A stretch of 64,000 nt of DNA from a candidate division LCP-89 bacterium B3_LCP (GTDB lineage: Bacteria > Electryoneota > B3-LCP). How positions within the stretch are numbered: the first letter of the stretch is position 1; every line of letters begins with the position of its first letter. The translations under genes were made by a program, and so were the position numbers. Below the pieces are notes generated by a model, which saw only the letters and a list, made by a program, of their open reading frames with translations, searched no databases and was not told the origin of the DNA. This document shows, one piece after another, positions 25,598 through 33,620 of this stretch. The stretch is from positions 1 through 64,000 of the forward strand of contig NJBN01000010.1 of assembly GCA_005223185.1 (NCBI GenBank), read 5' to 3'.

Positions 25598-25661
25598 TTA
25601 TGGCATCACTTACAATCAAAACCGGGCAGACATAGCAAACATTATGTAAAAAGGTGAAAAC

Positions 25662-27812
25662 ATGAGAAAGATTGTACTATTGGTTGTAATTGCAATTACC
25701 GCACTATTACTGATTCAATGTGGCACCAAACCACCGATAACAGAAACAGCGGCGCCATCCTTGTCATCCAGCATAGATTATCCGGTAACCAGGCAAATAC
25801 CGGTAACCGATAACTATCACGGCACTTTAATCACGGACAACTACCGCTGGCTGGAAGATGCGGAAGACCCTCAAGTTATCGCCTGGACAGAGGCGCAGGA
25901 ATTATTGACGCATTCGATAATAGATCCATTACCTCAACGCGAGTATCTGGTCGAACGGTTCAACGAACTCTGGCGATATGACGATGAGAGTGTACCAAGG
26001 AAAGTGATTGACGGCGAACGTATCTTCGTCTGGACGAAAAAGAAAGATGACGAAAAATGGGTCTTTAACACCAAAGTCAACGAAGCGGCAGAGATGCAGG
26101 TTCTGTTGGATCCCAATACCTGGGATCCTACTGAAACTTTGGGTGGAACTTCCCCCTCTCGTGATGGGAAGCTCTTAGCCTACGGAGTGGCTCATGGCGG
26201 TGATGAAAATCCCGTATACCGGATAATGAACGTGGAAACCAGCGATCTTCTTGCGGATACGCTGTTGGGTTGGAAACAACGTGTAACCTCCTGGTTGCCT
26301 GATAATTCCGGGTTTTACTATTCCGCGAAACCGTTGAAGGGCGAAGTTCCTGAAGGAGAAGAGGAATACTGGCCTGCTGCCTACCTTCATATCTTAGGTA
26401 CACCAGCCGATGAGGATGTGAAGGTTTTCTCTCACGACGAAGTTAAGGAATACTGGCATTCGGTGTCAATTTCCGAGGATGGGAAGTACGAAATATACTA
26501 CCGGAGTCTCTTCAACAAGAATGAAGTTTTCTTTAAGCCAGTAAATTCAGATGAACCCCTAATTACGCTGACAGAGGGGTTCGATGCGAAATATTCGGTT
26601 GATTTCATCGAGGATAAGATACTGATCAAGACCGACCTGGATGCGCCAATGAACAAGGCATTCATCACCGATGTGGATAAACCGGAAAGAGCGAACTGGC
26701 GCGAATTCCTTCCTGAAAGTGAGAACGACAAACTGGAGTACATTTCAGGAATCGCCGGGAAGGTCTATACCGTTTATCAGCATAATGCGCACACTGTCGT
26801 TAAAATCTACGATCTTGAAGGCAACTACATTCGCGATTTATGCTTCCCAACCATCGGCGTTGGTAGTGTTTCCGGGTATTGGTCAAAACCGGATATATGG
26901 GTGTCATTTTCCTCATTCACCTACCCATCAACAACCTTCAAGTACGATTTCGACTGCGATAGCCTGGTCGTTTACCGGAAATACCCTGTTGAAATCAACG
27001 TTGAAGATTACACCGCCGAACAGGTTTGGTATAATTCCAAGGACGGCACGCCTGTGTCCATGTTTTTAGTGCATTCCAAAGACATCAAGAAAGACGGAAA
27101 CAATCCTGCTCTGCTATACGGATATGGTGGGTTTAACATATCTTTACGCCCGCGTTTCTCCACATCATACGTGGTATGGCTGGAAATGGGCGGCATGGTG
27201 GCTATTCCCAACCTGCGCGGCGGAGGAGAATACGGTAGGGAATGGCATGAAGCGGGGATGCTGGAAAACAAACAGAATGTCTTCGATGACTTTACTGCGG
27301 CGGCATATTGGCTGATGGATAACAACTATACCTGTAGTGAGAAATTAGCCGTAAGCGGCGGCAGTAATGGTGGCTTGTTGGTCGGAGCCTTCGCAGCACA
27401 GACGCCCTATCTGTGCAGAGTGATATACTGCGCAGTGCCGCTGTTGGATATGGTCAATTACCACACCTTCGGTCTGGCTAATATCTGGGCGGAAGAATAC
27501 GGCAGTTCAGAAGATCCAGAACAGTTCAAATATCTGCATGCCTATTCGCCATACCACAATGTGGGTAACGGTGTGGACTATCCCACCATGCTCATTACCG
27601 GCAGCGAAAATGACGCTCGCGTCGATCCCCTACACGCCCGCAAGATGGTCGCTCGCCTGCAGGAAGCTGATCCGGATGGTGAACCGATTCTGCTCTTGGT
27701 GCGCAAAGCTTCCGGTCACGGTGGTGGAACGACACTCTCGGATCAGATAGAGCAGCGCGCTCAAACCTGGGCGTTTCTTATGGATAGAGTTGGGTTGCAA
27801 GTGCCAGACTAA
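25662..27812 (+). CDS. prolyl oligopeptidase (S9A) lipoprotein
   Basis: 716 residues. The N-terminus 'MRKIVLLVVIAITALLLIQC' ends in a lipobox, so the enzyme is probably tethered in the envelope. The beta-propeller region (~90-450) is followed by the alpha/beta hydrolase domain with the nucleophile S568 in 'SGGSNGG', D651 in 'ENDARVDP' and H686 in 'ASGHGGG', a complete catalytic triad. 'NLRGGGEYGREWHEAG' is the oxyanion-region motif of the family. It cleaves short peptides after proline. Peptidase T follows downstream, so this stretch may serve peptide scavenging. Confidence 0.93.
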   Translation: MRKIVLLVVIAITALLLIQCGTKPPITETAAPSLSSSIDYPVTRQIPVTDNYHGTLITDNYRWLEDAEDPQVIAWTEAQELLTHSIIDPLPQREYLVERFNELWRYDDESVPRKVIDGERIFVWTKKKDDEKWVFNTKVNEAAEMQVLLDPNTWDPTETLGGTSPSRDGKLLAYGVAHGGDENPVYRIMNVETSDLLADTLLGWKQRVTSWLPDNSGFYYSAKPLKGEVPEGEEEYWPAAYLHILGTPADEDVKVFSHDEVKEYWHSVSISEDGKYEIYYRSLFNKNEVFFKPVNSDEPLITLTEGFDAKYSVDFIEDKILIKTDLDAPMNKAFITDVDKPERANWREFLPESENDKLEYISGIAGKVYTVYQHNAHTVVKIYDLEGNYIRDLCFPTIGVGSVSGYWSKPDIWVSFSSFTYPSTTFKYDFDCDSLVVYRKYPVEINVEDYTAEQVWYNSKDGTPVSMFLVHSKDIKKDGNNPALLYGYGGFNISLRPRFSTSYVVWLEMGGMVAIPNLRGGGEYGREWHEAGMLENKQNVFDDFTAAAYWLMDNNYTCSEKLAVSGGSNGGLLVGAFAAQTPYLCRVIYCAVPLLDMVNYHTFGLANIWAEEYGSSEDPEQFKYLHAYSPYHNVGNGVDYPTMLITGSENDARVDPLHARKMVARLQEADPDGEPILLLVRKASGHGGGTTLSDQIEQRAQTWAFLMDRVGLQVPD

Positions 27813-27844
27813 AATATTACTTGCAATACTCGATCATCTATGCC

Positions 27845-27923
27845 GTCGAGTCCCTGTACTCGACGATAATCAATTGTGCTGGCAGACGCCCTCGTCCGTA
27901 AGAACCCTCAAGTGGTCTGCCAG
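27845..27923. repeat. two intergenic hairpins after the oligopeptidase gene
   Basis: GTCGAGT (27845-27851) pairs with ACTCGAC (27858-27864), and CTGGCAGAC (27879-27887) pairs with GTCTGCCAG (27915-27923). Neither has a U-tract. They may protect or end the upstream mRNA, or be dispersed repeats. Confidence 0.45.
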
Positions 27924-27969
27924 AAATAATCATATAGACAAATCTTCTGAACGGTTTGACAGATTCGGC

Positions 27970-27998
27970 TTGCATTTGATCGGGACATTTAGTATATT
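27970..27998 (+). promoter_or_regulatory. promoter of pepT
   Basis: TTGCAT (27970-27975), 17 bases, TATATT (27993-27998). It gives a leader of about 47 bases before the ATG at 28052. Confidence 0.6.
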
Positions 27999-28051
27999 TG
28001 ACCAGATTGAATAGTTTAAATTAACAATTGACAATACATGAGGTACTAAAC

Positions 28052-29308
28052 ATGGCATTATCTGAAGAGATCAAATCTTTTCTCCAGGAAGAGGCATTGC
28101 AGCGTTTCCTGCGTTACGTAAAAGTTCACACCACTTCCGATGAAACGACGGGCACTCATCCGTCAACTGAACGCCAGTTCGATCTGGCTCGAGTGCTGGA
28201 AAAAGAGCTGCAGGAACTTGGATTGCAGAATATCGAACTTGACGAACACTGCTATCTTTACGCTACGCTGCCCCCCAGCGATGGAGTCAATGCTACTCCC
28301 ATAGGGCTTCTGGCGCACATGGATACTTCACCGGCAGTTTCCGGTGAGAACGTCAAGCCTTTTTTCCGTGAAAACTACGATGGCACGCCGTTGAAATTTC
28401 CTGATGACCCTGAACTGGAAGTCAACTTAAATGACGCACCACAACTGAAAGATTGCATTGGCGATACCATTATAACTGCTTCAGGAAAGACTCTTTTAGG
28501 CGCTGATGACAAAGCCGGTATCGCCGAGATAATGGCTGCTCTGGCTGCATTTGGGAAATATAAAGAATTGAAACACGGGGAACTCCGCATCTGTTTCACT
28601 CCTGATGAAGAGATCGGTATGGGCACTGACAAGATCACGCTGGAAAAAATTCCTGAGTACTGTTATACTTTAGATGGCGGTGAACCGGGTGAACTGGAAG
28701 CTGAATGTTTCGACGCTTGGGGTGCGGAAATAAAGTTCAAGGGTATCAGCGTGCACCCGGGTTTTGCCAAGAACAAGATGATCAACGCAGCATCTGTAGC
28801 GGCTCGTTTTCTGGCTCTTCTTCAGGATTATGAAACCCCGGAGCACACCGAAGAACGCGAAGGGTTTTTCCATCTGACCAATATGTCCGGTACCGAAGAG
28901 GAAGCTCAGGCGAAGCTCATTATCCGCGACTTCGACGTCAGAGTAAACGAAACCCGCATGGAACATTTGCGCAAGATGAAAGAGCTCTTCGAATACCGTT
29001 ATCCTGGCTTGAAGATCAATCTGGACTTCAAACACCAGTACGAGAACATGTGGGTGGTGATGGAAAAACACCCTAATTCGATTGAATTAGCTGAAAAGGC
29101 TCTTACTTTGGCAGGATTGGAAGCTGATAAGAAACCGATCCGCGGCGGTACCGATGGAGCACGTCTCAGCTTGATGAATCACCCCACGCCTAATATCTTC
29201 GCCGGTGGACTGCTCTTTCATTCCCGTAAAGAGTGGATCGCCAAATCCAGTCTGCGCAAAGCCGCAGAAGTGGTAGTTCACTTAGCTGCACTCTGGGCAG
29301 AAGCTTAA
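28052..29308 (+). CDS. pepT: peptidase T (tripeptide aminopeptidase)
   Basis: The ATG at 28052 follows GAGGT with 7-base spacing; an upstream in-frame TTG (28028) has no ribosome site. 418 residues, the family's usual length. M20B dizinc features: 'LLAHMDTSP' (H89, D91), 'GADDKAG' (bridging D152) and 'TPDEEIG' (E186 catalytic, E187 metal), then a dimerisation insert and a C-terminal 'GGTDGARLSLM' with 'NIFAGGLLFHSRKEW'. It removes N-terminal residues from tripeptides in the cytoplasm. It has its own promoter and a clean terminator, so it is a single-gene unit. Confidence 0.95.
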   Translation: MALSEEIKSFLQEEALQRFLRYVKVHTTSDETTGTHPSTERQFDLARVLEKELQELGLQNIELDEHCYLYATLPPSDGVNATPIGLLAHMDTSPAVSGENVKPFFRENYDGTPLKFPDDPELEVNLNDAPQLKDCIGDTIITASGKTLLGADDKAGIAEIMAALAAFGKYKELKHGELRICFTPDEEIGMGTDKITLEKIPEYCYTLDGGEPGELEAECFDAWGAEIKFKGISVHPGFAKNKMINAASVAARFLALLQDYETPEHTEEREGFFHLTNMSGTEEEAQAKLIIRDFDVRVNETRMEHLRKMKELFEYRYPGLKINLDFKHQYENMWVVMEKHPNSIELAEKALTLAGLEADKKPIRGGTDGARLSLMNHPTPNIFAGGLLFHSRKEWIAKSSLRKAAEVVVHLAALWAEA

Positions 29309-29330
29309 GGCTACTAATAGCATATAGACA

Positions 29331-29358
29331 AAAAGACCGGTTCACCGGTCTTTTTTAT
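29331..29358 (+). terminator. rho-independent terminator of pepT
   Basis: AAAAGACCGG (29331-29340) and CCGGTCTTTT (29345-29354) form a 10-bp stem with a TTCA tetraloop, followed by further T residues. Its A/T-flanked symmetry would also allow function on the other strand. Confidence 0.9.
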
Positions 29359-29404
29359 TGAGCCACAGTATAGTACCCATATTCACCAGCACTCCATATT
29401 TCCC

Positions 29405-29433
29405 TTGATTTATTGCCATAATGGAGTTATCTT
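29405..29433 (+). promoter_or_regulatory. promoter of the PH-Trypco1-protease operon
   Basis: TTGATT (29405-29410), 17 bases, TATCTT (29428-29433). It lies between the pepT terminator and the ATG at 29484, so the three genes downstream form their own transcription unit. Confidence 0.6.
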
Positions 29434-29483
29434 AGGATAATAGAACCCCATTCCTAAATAAAAATACCTAACTGGAGGAAATC

Positions 29484-30068
29484 ATGGAACCCCTGAATAT
29501 AACTCCCGAAAAGCAACAGCGAACCATCTGGTTCTTGACGCTACTATCCCTCACTATTCCGGTATTGATTGGATTTATTATTCTCTCACTCATAACTGAA
29601 CCAGTGCTTTTCATCTTTTTTTCGCTGGTGTGGTTGGTGATTGCAGTACTCATTGCCATATGGCTACCAGCATTCTATAAATCGCTGGAATATGTTATAG
29701 ATGACGAAGGCGTTAAAGGTAAAAGAGGCGTATTCTGGCGCAAACACGCCACAGTTTTCTACCAGAAGATCACCAATGTGGACGTAACTCAGGGGCCGGT
29801 GCAGAGGCTCTACAACATCGGCACCATTCACGTGCAGACGGCTGGTGCGGGCGGTCAGCAGGGAACGCGAGCTGAACTTCAGATCATCGGCGTCAAGGAC
29901 TATGACCAACTGAAGAACACCATCATGGCTCATTTGCCGATAGCCAAGCCTTCCACTGCGGTTATATCCCCTGATAGTGCAACCGTCTCAGACGAATCAG
30001 CAGCCCTGTCAGGAATTCTTGATGAACTCAAGGCTATCCGGCAGTTGTTGGAAAAGCAGGGGAACTGA
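29484..30068 (+). CDS. membrane protein with bacterial PH (bPH2) domain
   Basis: 194 residues after a CTGGAGGAAATC ribosome site. Two membrane helices (about 15-36 and 40-58) are followed by a YdbS/YdbT-type bacterial pleckstrin-homology domain: 'LEYVIDDEGVKGKRGVFWRK' (68-87), 'QKITNVDVTQGPVQRLYNIG' (94-113) and 'IHVQTAGAGG'. The C-terminal ~25 residues look like a short coiled coil ('ILDELKAIRQLLEKQ'). Biochemical function is unknown for most of the family. It is first after the promoter and 52 bases upstream of the Trypco1 gene, suggesting a membrane partner for the protease-NTPase; that partnership is inference. Confidence 0.8.
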   Translation: MEPLNITPEKQQRTIWFLTLLSLTIPVLIGFIILSLITEPVLFIFFSLVWLVIAVLIAIWLPAFYKSLEYVIDDEGVKGKRGVFWRKHATVFYQKITNVDVTQGPVQRLYNIGTIHVQTAGAGGQQGTRAELQIIGVKDYDQLKNTIMAHLPIAKPSTAVISPDSATVSDESAALSGILDELKAIRQLLEKQGN

Positions 30069-30120
30069 TGACAAGTTGTTAAGTCGGAAAACATTCGTTT
30101 ATTTTAAAGGAGACAGATTC

Positions 30121-30432
30121 ATGTCAGATTCATCACCTGATGTTAATGAATCCATCCTGGTTGAATTCGCCGTTCAACCTGGCGTCCAGAAGGTCAGCCT
30201 CACACAGAAAGACGTCGCCAAGAAATCTGCTGAAGCGGTCGATAGAGCCATGAGCACCATTCAGAATATGGCAGAGCGCGTGACCAGCACTATCAACGAA
30301 ATCCCACTGAAACCTGCGCAGGTTGAAGTCACATTCGGGATAAAGTTCAGTGCTGAATCAGGAGCCGTCATAGCCAAGGCGAGTTTAGAAGCCGGTATCA
30401 ACGTCAGTTTAACCTGGGATTTTAATGAGTGA
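30121..30432 (+). CDS. trypsin-co-occurring domain 1 (Trypco1) protein
   Basis: The ATG at 30121 follows AAAGGAGACAGATTC. 103 residues. The C-terminal part 'VEVTFGIKFSAESGAVIAKA' (about 69-88) followed by 'GINVSLTWDF' is the hallmark of the CU044_2847/Trypco1 family, named for its habit of lying beside trypsin-like proteases in NTPase-based conflict systems. An amphipathic helix (~35-58) precedes it. Function is not established; it is thought to bind or regulate its protease partner, or be cleaved by it. The stop overlaps the next start by 8 bases, so the two proteins are translationally coupled. Confidence 0.85.
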   Translation: MSDSSPDVNESILVEFAVQPGVQKVSLTQKDVAKKSAEAVDRAMSTIQNMAERVTSTINEIPLKPAQVEVTFGIKFSAESGAVIAKASLEAGINVSLTWDFNE

Positions 30433-33400
30433 CGGTTTTAGTTCAACCCCCCGGCTACAGTACCTGCGTAACTTCACCGTGCAGATACGCATCGCCGGAA
30501 CTGATACCATAGTTGGTACAGGCGTCGCTGTCCCTCCTGATGGTAAAGTGGTAACCTGCGCGCACGTGATCAAAGCTGCGCTGGGATTTCACCCCCGAAA
30601 AGCGGGAAAGAGAAAGGTCGGCGTTTACTACCCACAGTTGCGTGGAGATGATAGAAAGGACTACCAGGCTAAAGTCGCAGCTTGCTTTAGAGAATACGAT
30701 GATGATCTGGTTCTCCTGCAATTGACCGATGGTCCTTCACCTTTAACTCTTCAACAAATGCCCGTACTGGGAACGGCTGAAGACTCCCAGGGTAATCCCT
30801 TTCGAAGCTATGGCTACCATCGTCTGGCGCATTACATCGGTGGTTGGGCTGACGGCGATATTTCAGGTCCAGTTGATTGCCCAGAAGATGGTAATTTTCA
30901 GGCTGAACCGGTGCAGTTGGAGTCCAGTCAGATAAATCGAGGTATGAGTGGTGCTGCTGTACTGGATAAAGAACGCAACCTGGTAATTGGTGTTGTTTCC
31001 GAAACCTGGTTTCCTGATGAATCGACTAAAGACCGCGATACTGCCTGGGCGGTCAACGCCCGGGTTCTCAAGTTAGATCCACTTAACTTGCCCGTACAGG
31101 ATGAACCCCATCCCAAACGGCCCGCCCCCAAGCCCAGAATTGACGCTGAAGAGGCGCGCCGAGCGGTTGCTCCTGATCTGCAGCCCGTCTGGAACAACGC
31201 TCCACCATCGCTTGATGAATGGGTCGGCAGAGCAGAACTGCTAAAAGATTTGAGCGCCGATTGGTCCAACCCGAACCTGCGCGTCACCGGTCTGATCGGA
31301 TTTGGCGGCGAAGGCAAGAGCAGTTTGGTTCGCCGCTGGGTGGATGATCTTCTAAAGGATTCTTCCCAGATCCAGCCGGACGGTATCTTCTGGTGGGGAT
31401 TTTACGAAAAACCGAGCGTTGAGGAATTCTTCGAAGCCGCGCTTAGATACCTGAGCGGCGGCAGAATAGACACCAGCAAGCTGCCGTCTTCCAGCCTTAA
31501 AGCACAGGTTATCAGCGCCATGCTCGACGTCGGGCGATACCTCTTCATTCTGGACGGTCTGGAGGTGATGCAGCATCAGGGTGGCGACCGCTACGGTCTC
31601 TTAAAAAGCAAGGACCTGCGCGATTTTTTAGGCTACTTCTCCTCGCCGGATCACAACTCTTTCTGCCTGATTACCAGCCGGGCGCCGGTGCACGATTTAA
31701 TGGAATATGTCACCTACGTCCAGCGCGACGTTACCTGTATGCACCCAGCGGATGGCAGAGCTCTGCTGCGCAAAGTTGGGGTGGAAAAGGGCAAAGATGA
31801 TGAACTGGACAGAGTGGTGAGCGAGTGTGACGGTCATGCCTTGAGCTTGAGTCTGTTGGGATCCTTCTTAGCTGACCAGTACAGCGGCGACATTTCCAAA
31901 GCCAGTGAAATTCCGCAGCCCACCGATGAGATAACCCAGCAGGCATCTCCTAAGCAGTACGATCACGTCCACCGCATTCTACGTCGCTACGATGAGAACT
32001 TGACTAAACCTGGGCGCGCCTTCCTGACCCTCTTCAGCGCTTTCCGCTTGCCGGTAGAAGAGTCAGCTCTGGAAAAGGTCTTCCGTGCACCAGGTGAACT
32101 ATCCCTGCAAGCCTCCATAACTACACTGAGCGAGAAGAAGTTCAAAGCAATGATCACCCGCCTGCTTACCGCCCGCATCCTGCGTTTTGATACCAGTTTA
32201 GGACAGTACACCGTTCACCCTCTCATCCGCAACCACTACCAGGAACGCTTCGAAGACCACGATCCTGAACAGCAGAAAGAAGCACATTTACTCATCAGGG
32301 ATTACTACCTTGAAATGGGTGGAGACGTACCCCGCCACCCCACTCTGGATAACCTAATCCCCTTCATAGAAGCCGTGCACCACTGCTGCTTTAGTGGTGA
32401 ATATAACCAAGCCTATCAAATTCAGATCGAACATATATTCCAGTACGACCGACGTGTGGTGGCGCATGAATTGGGTGCATATGAGACTATTCTGTCGATA
32501 ATGTTTGACTTCTTCCCTGATGGTGACACTTTGCAAGATCCACTGGTAAAAAATCCGGGTGATAAAGGCTGGATTCTCAACACTGTCGGTTTCTGCCTGA
32601 TGAGCTTAGGACGTTTAAATGAAGCCGCTCCGTTCATGGAGCGTGCCAGTAAGAAGGTTATAGAATTGAAGGACTGGCACAACGCCAGCGTAGGCTACCG
32701 GAATTTAGCGGATCTCTATGCCTCTATCGGCGATCTTTCAGCCAGTCTGGATTCTGCTGAAGAAGCGCTGATACTGGCTAATCGTGAAGAAGATTCTGTT
32801 GAAAAAAGAGTAGATATACGCAACTCGCTGGTTTGGAAAGCCTGGGTTGCTCATCTGAGCGGCAATTTGCAAGAGGCGGGTGATGATTTTAAACGAGCAG
32901 AAACGTTAGAGCGCGAGGATGATTCGAGTGTGAATTATCTTTACGGTCTGCGCGGTTTCATGCACGCCCATCATTTACGGCGGTATGACGATGCGACTTA
33001 CTCTCGGAAGGTAATAGCAGCTAACTTGATCGTTTGTGAAGAAGAGCGTTATGTCAATTCTGTCAGCCGCTGCCACCGCATGCTGGGCGATCTGGATGCA
33101 GATGAAGGACAATATGACAGTGCCCGGGATCATTACGACAAAGCTCTCAGGATTGCAAGAGGTATTACATTTCTGCCTGCACTTATCGAAGCACTACTTG
33201 CGCGTGGGCGCTGGTATGCCAAATACAGGAGTGATCCTCAGGTTGCCTTCAGTGATTTGGAGGAAGCATTAGAGTACGCCCTGGATAGCGGTTATAAAAT
33301 TTATGAGGCGGACATTCGCATCGCGTTAGCCTGGGCACATTATGCGGCGGGAGACCCCACAGCAGCGCGAGCGGAGGCGGAGCGCGCCCTTAGAGAGAGC

Positions 33401-33466
33401 GAGAAAATGGGTTACCACTGGGGTAAGCTGGATTCGGAGGAGATCCTGGGTAAGCTGGAAGAATAA
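30425..33466 (+). CDS. trypsin-like protease / STAND NTPase / TPR fusion
   Basis: 1013 residues; no ribosome site, start inside the Trypco1 stop. Domain order: trypsin-like serine protease (~14-215) with H47 ('TCAHVI'), D94 ('YDDDLVLL') and S175 ('GMSGAAVL'), an intact triad; a proline-rich linker (~225-240); an NB-ARC-type STAND NTPase (~255-560) with Walker A 'GFGGEGKS' (292-299), 'FWWGFYEKPSVEEFF', Walker B 'LFILDGLE' (D377) and 'CLITSR'; then winged-helix-like and ~10 TPR-like helical pairs to the C-terminus. By analogy with STAND regulators, the TPR part would sense a trigger, the NTPase oligomerise and the protease fire. No signal peptide, so it acts in the cytoplasm. Confidence 0.93.
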   Translation: MSDGFSSTPRLQYLRNFTVQIRIAGTDTIVGTGVAVPPDGKVVTCAHVIKAALGFHPRKAGKRKVGVYYPQLRGDDRKDYQAKVAACFREYDDDLVLLQLTDGPSPLTLQQMPVLGTAEDSQGNPFRSYGYHRLAHYIGGWADGDISGPVDCPEDGNFQAEPVQLESSQINRGMSGAAVLDKERNLVIGVVSETWFPDESTKDRDTAWAVNARVLKLDPLNLPVQDEPHPKRPAPKPRIDAEEARRAVAPDLQPVWNNAPPSLDEWVGRAELLKDLSADWSNPNLRVTGLIGFGGEGKSSLVRRWVDDLLKDSSQIQPDGIFWWGFYEKPSVEEFFEAALRYLSGGRIDTSKLPSSSLKAQVISAMLDVGRYLFILDGLEVMQHQGGDRYGLLKSKDLRDFLGYFSSPDHNSFCLITSRAPVHDLMEYVTYVQRDVTCMHPADGRALLRKVGVEKGKDDELDRVVSECDGHALSLSLLGSFLADQYSGDISKASEIPQPTDEITQQASPKQYDHVHRILRRYDENLTKPGRAFLTLFSAFRLPVEESALEKVFRAPGELSLQASITTLSEKKFKAMITRLLTARILRFDTSLGQYTVHPLIRNHYQERFEDHDPEQQKEAHLLIRDYYLEMGGDVPRHPTLDNLIPFIEAVHHCCFSGEYNQAYQIQIEHIFQYDRRVVAHELGAYETILSIMFDFFPDGDTLQDPLVKNPGDKGWILNTVGFCLMSLGRLNEAAPFMERASKKVIELKDWHNASVGYRNLADLYASIGDLSASLDSAEEALILANREEDSVEKRVDIRNSLVWKAWVAHLSGNLQEAGDDFKRAETLEREDDSSVNYLYGLRGFMHAHHLRRYDDATYSRKVIAANLIVCEEERYVNSVSRCHRMLGDLDADEGQYDSARDHYDKALRIARGITFLPALIEALLARGRWYAKYRSDPQVAFSDLEEALEYALDSGYKIYEADIRIALAWAHYAAGDPTAARAEAERALRESEKMGYHWGKLDSEEILGKLEE

Positions 33467-33541
33467 CCAGACTGGAGAAACACAGAAAATAGAAACATTT
33501 TATCTTCTATTGCGTCAGATAATATATAAACCTATTGAACC

Positions 33542-33567
33542 GTCATTCTGAATGCAGTGAAGAATCT
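33542..33567. repeat. short interspersed repeat element
   Basis: A GTCATTCTGAATGCAGTGAA string followed by GAATCT, of the 'GTCATTCTG...AGAATCT' type, related in style to the palindromic repeats at 2218-2295 and 4056-4122. It lies between the conflict-type operon and the next surface-protein gene. Confidence 0.45.
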
Positions 33568-33620
33568 ATTCTGTGCCACTTTATTATCTTTAGTTGTGTA
33601 GAAATACAGTTGAGGTTACC

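Noticed and set aside
30074-30102. Separate promoter for the Trypco1 gene (TTGTTA-17-TTATTT)
   Set aside because: Poor -10 box; the clear promoter at 29405 and short gap favour a single operon.
33467-33620. Promoter TTGCGT-17-TATTGA before the large secreted-protein gene
   Set aside because: The -10 box fits neither TATAAT nor the TAnnTT pattern of the other sites.
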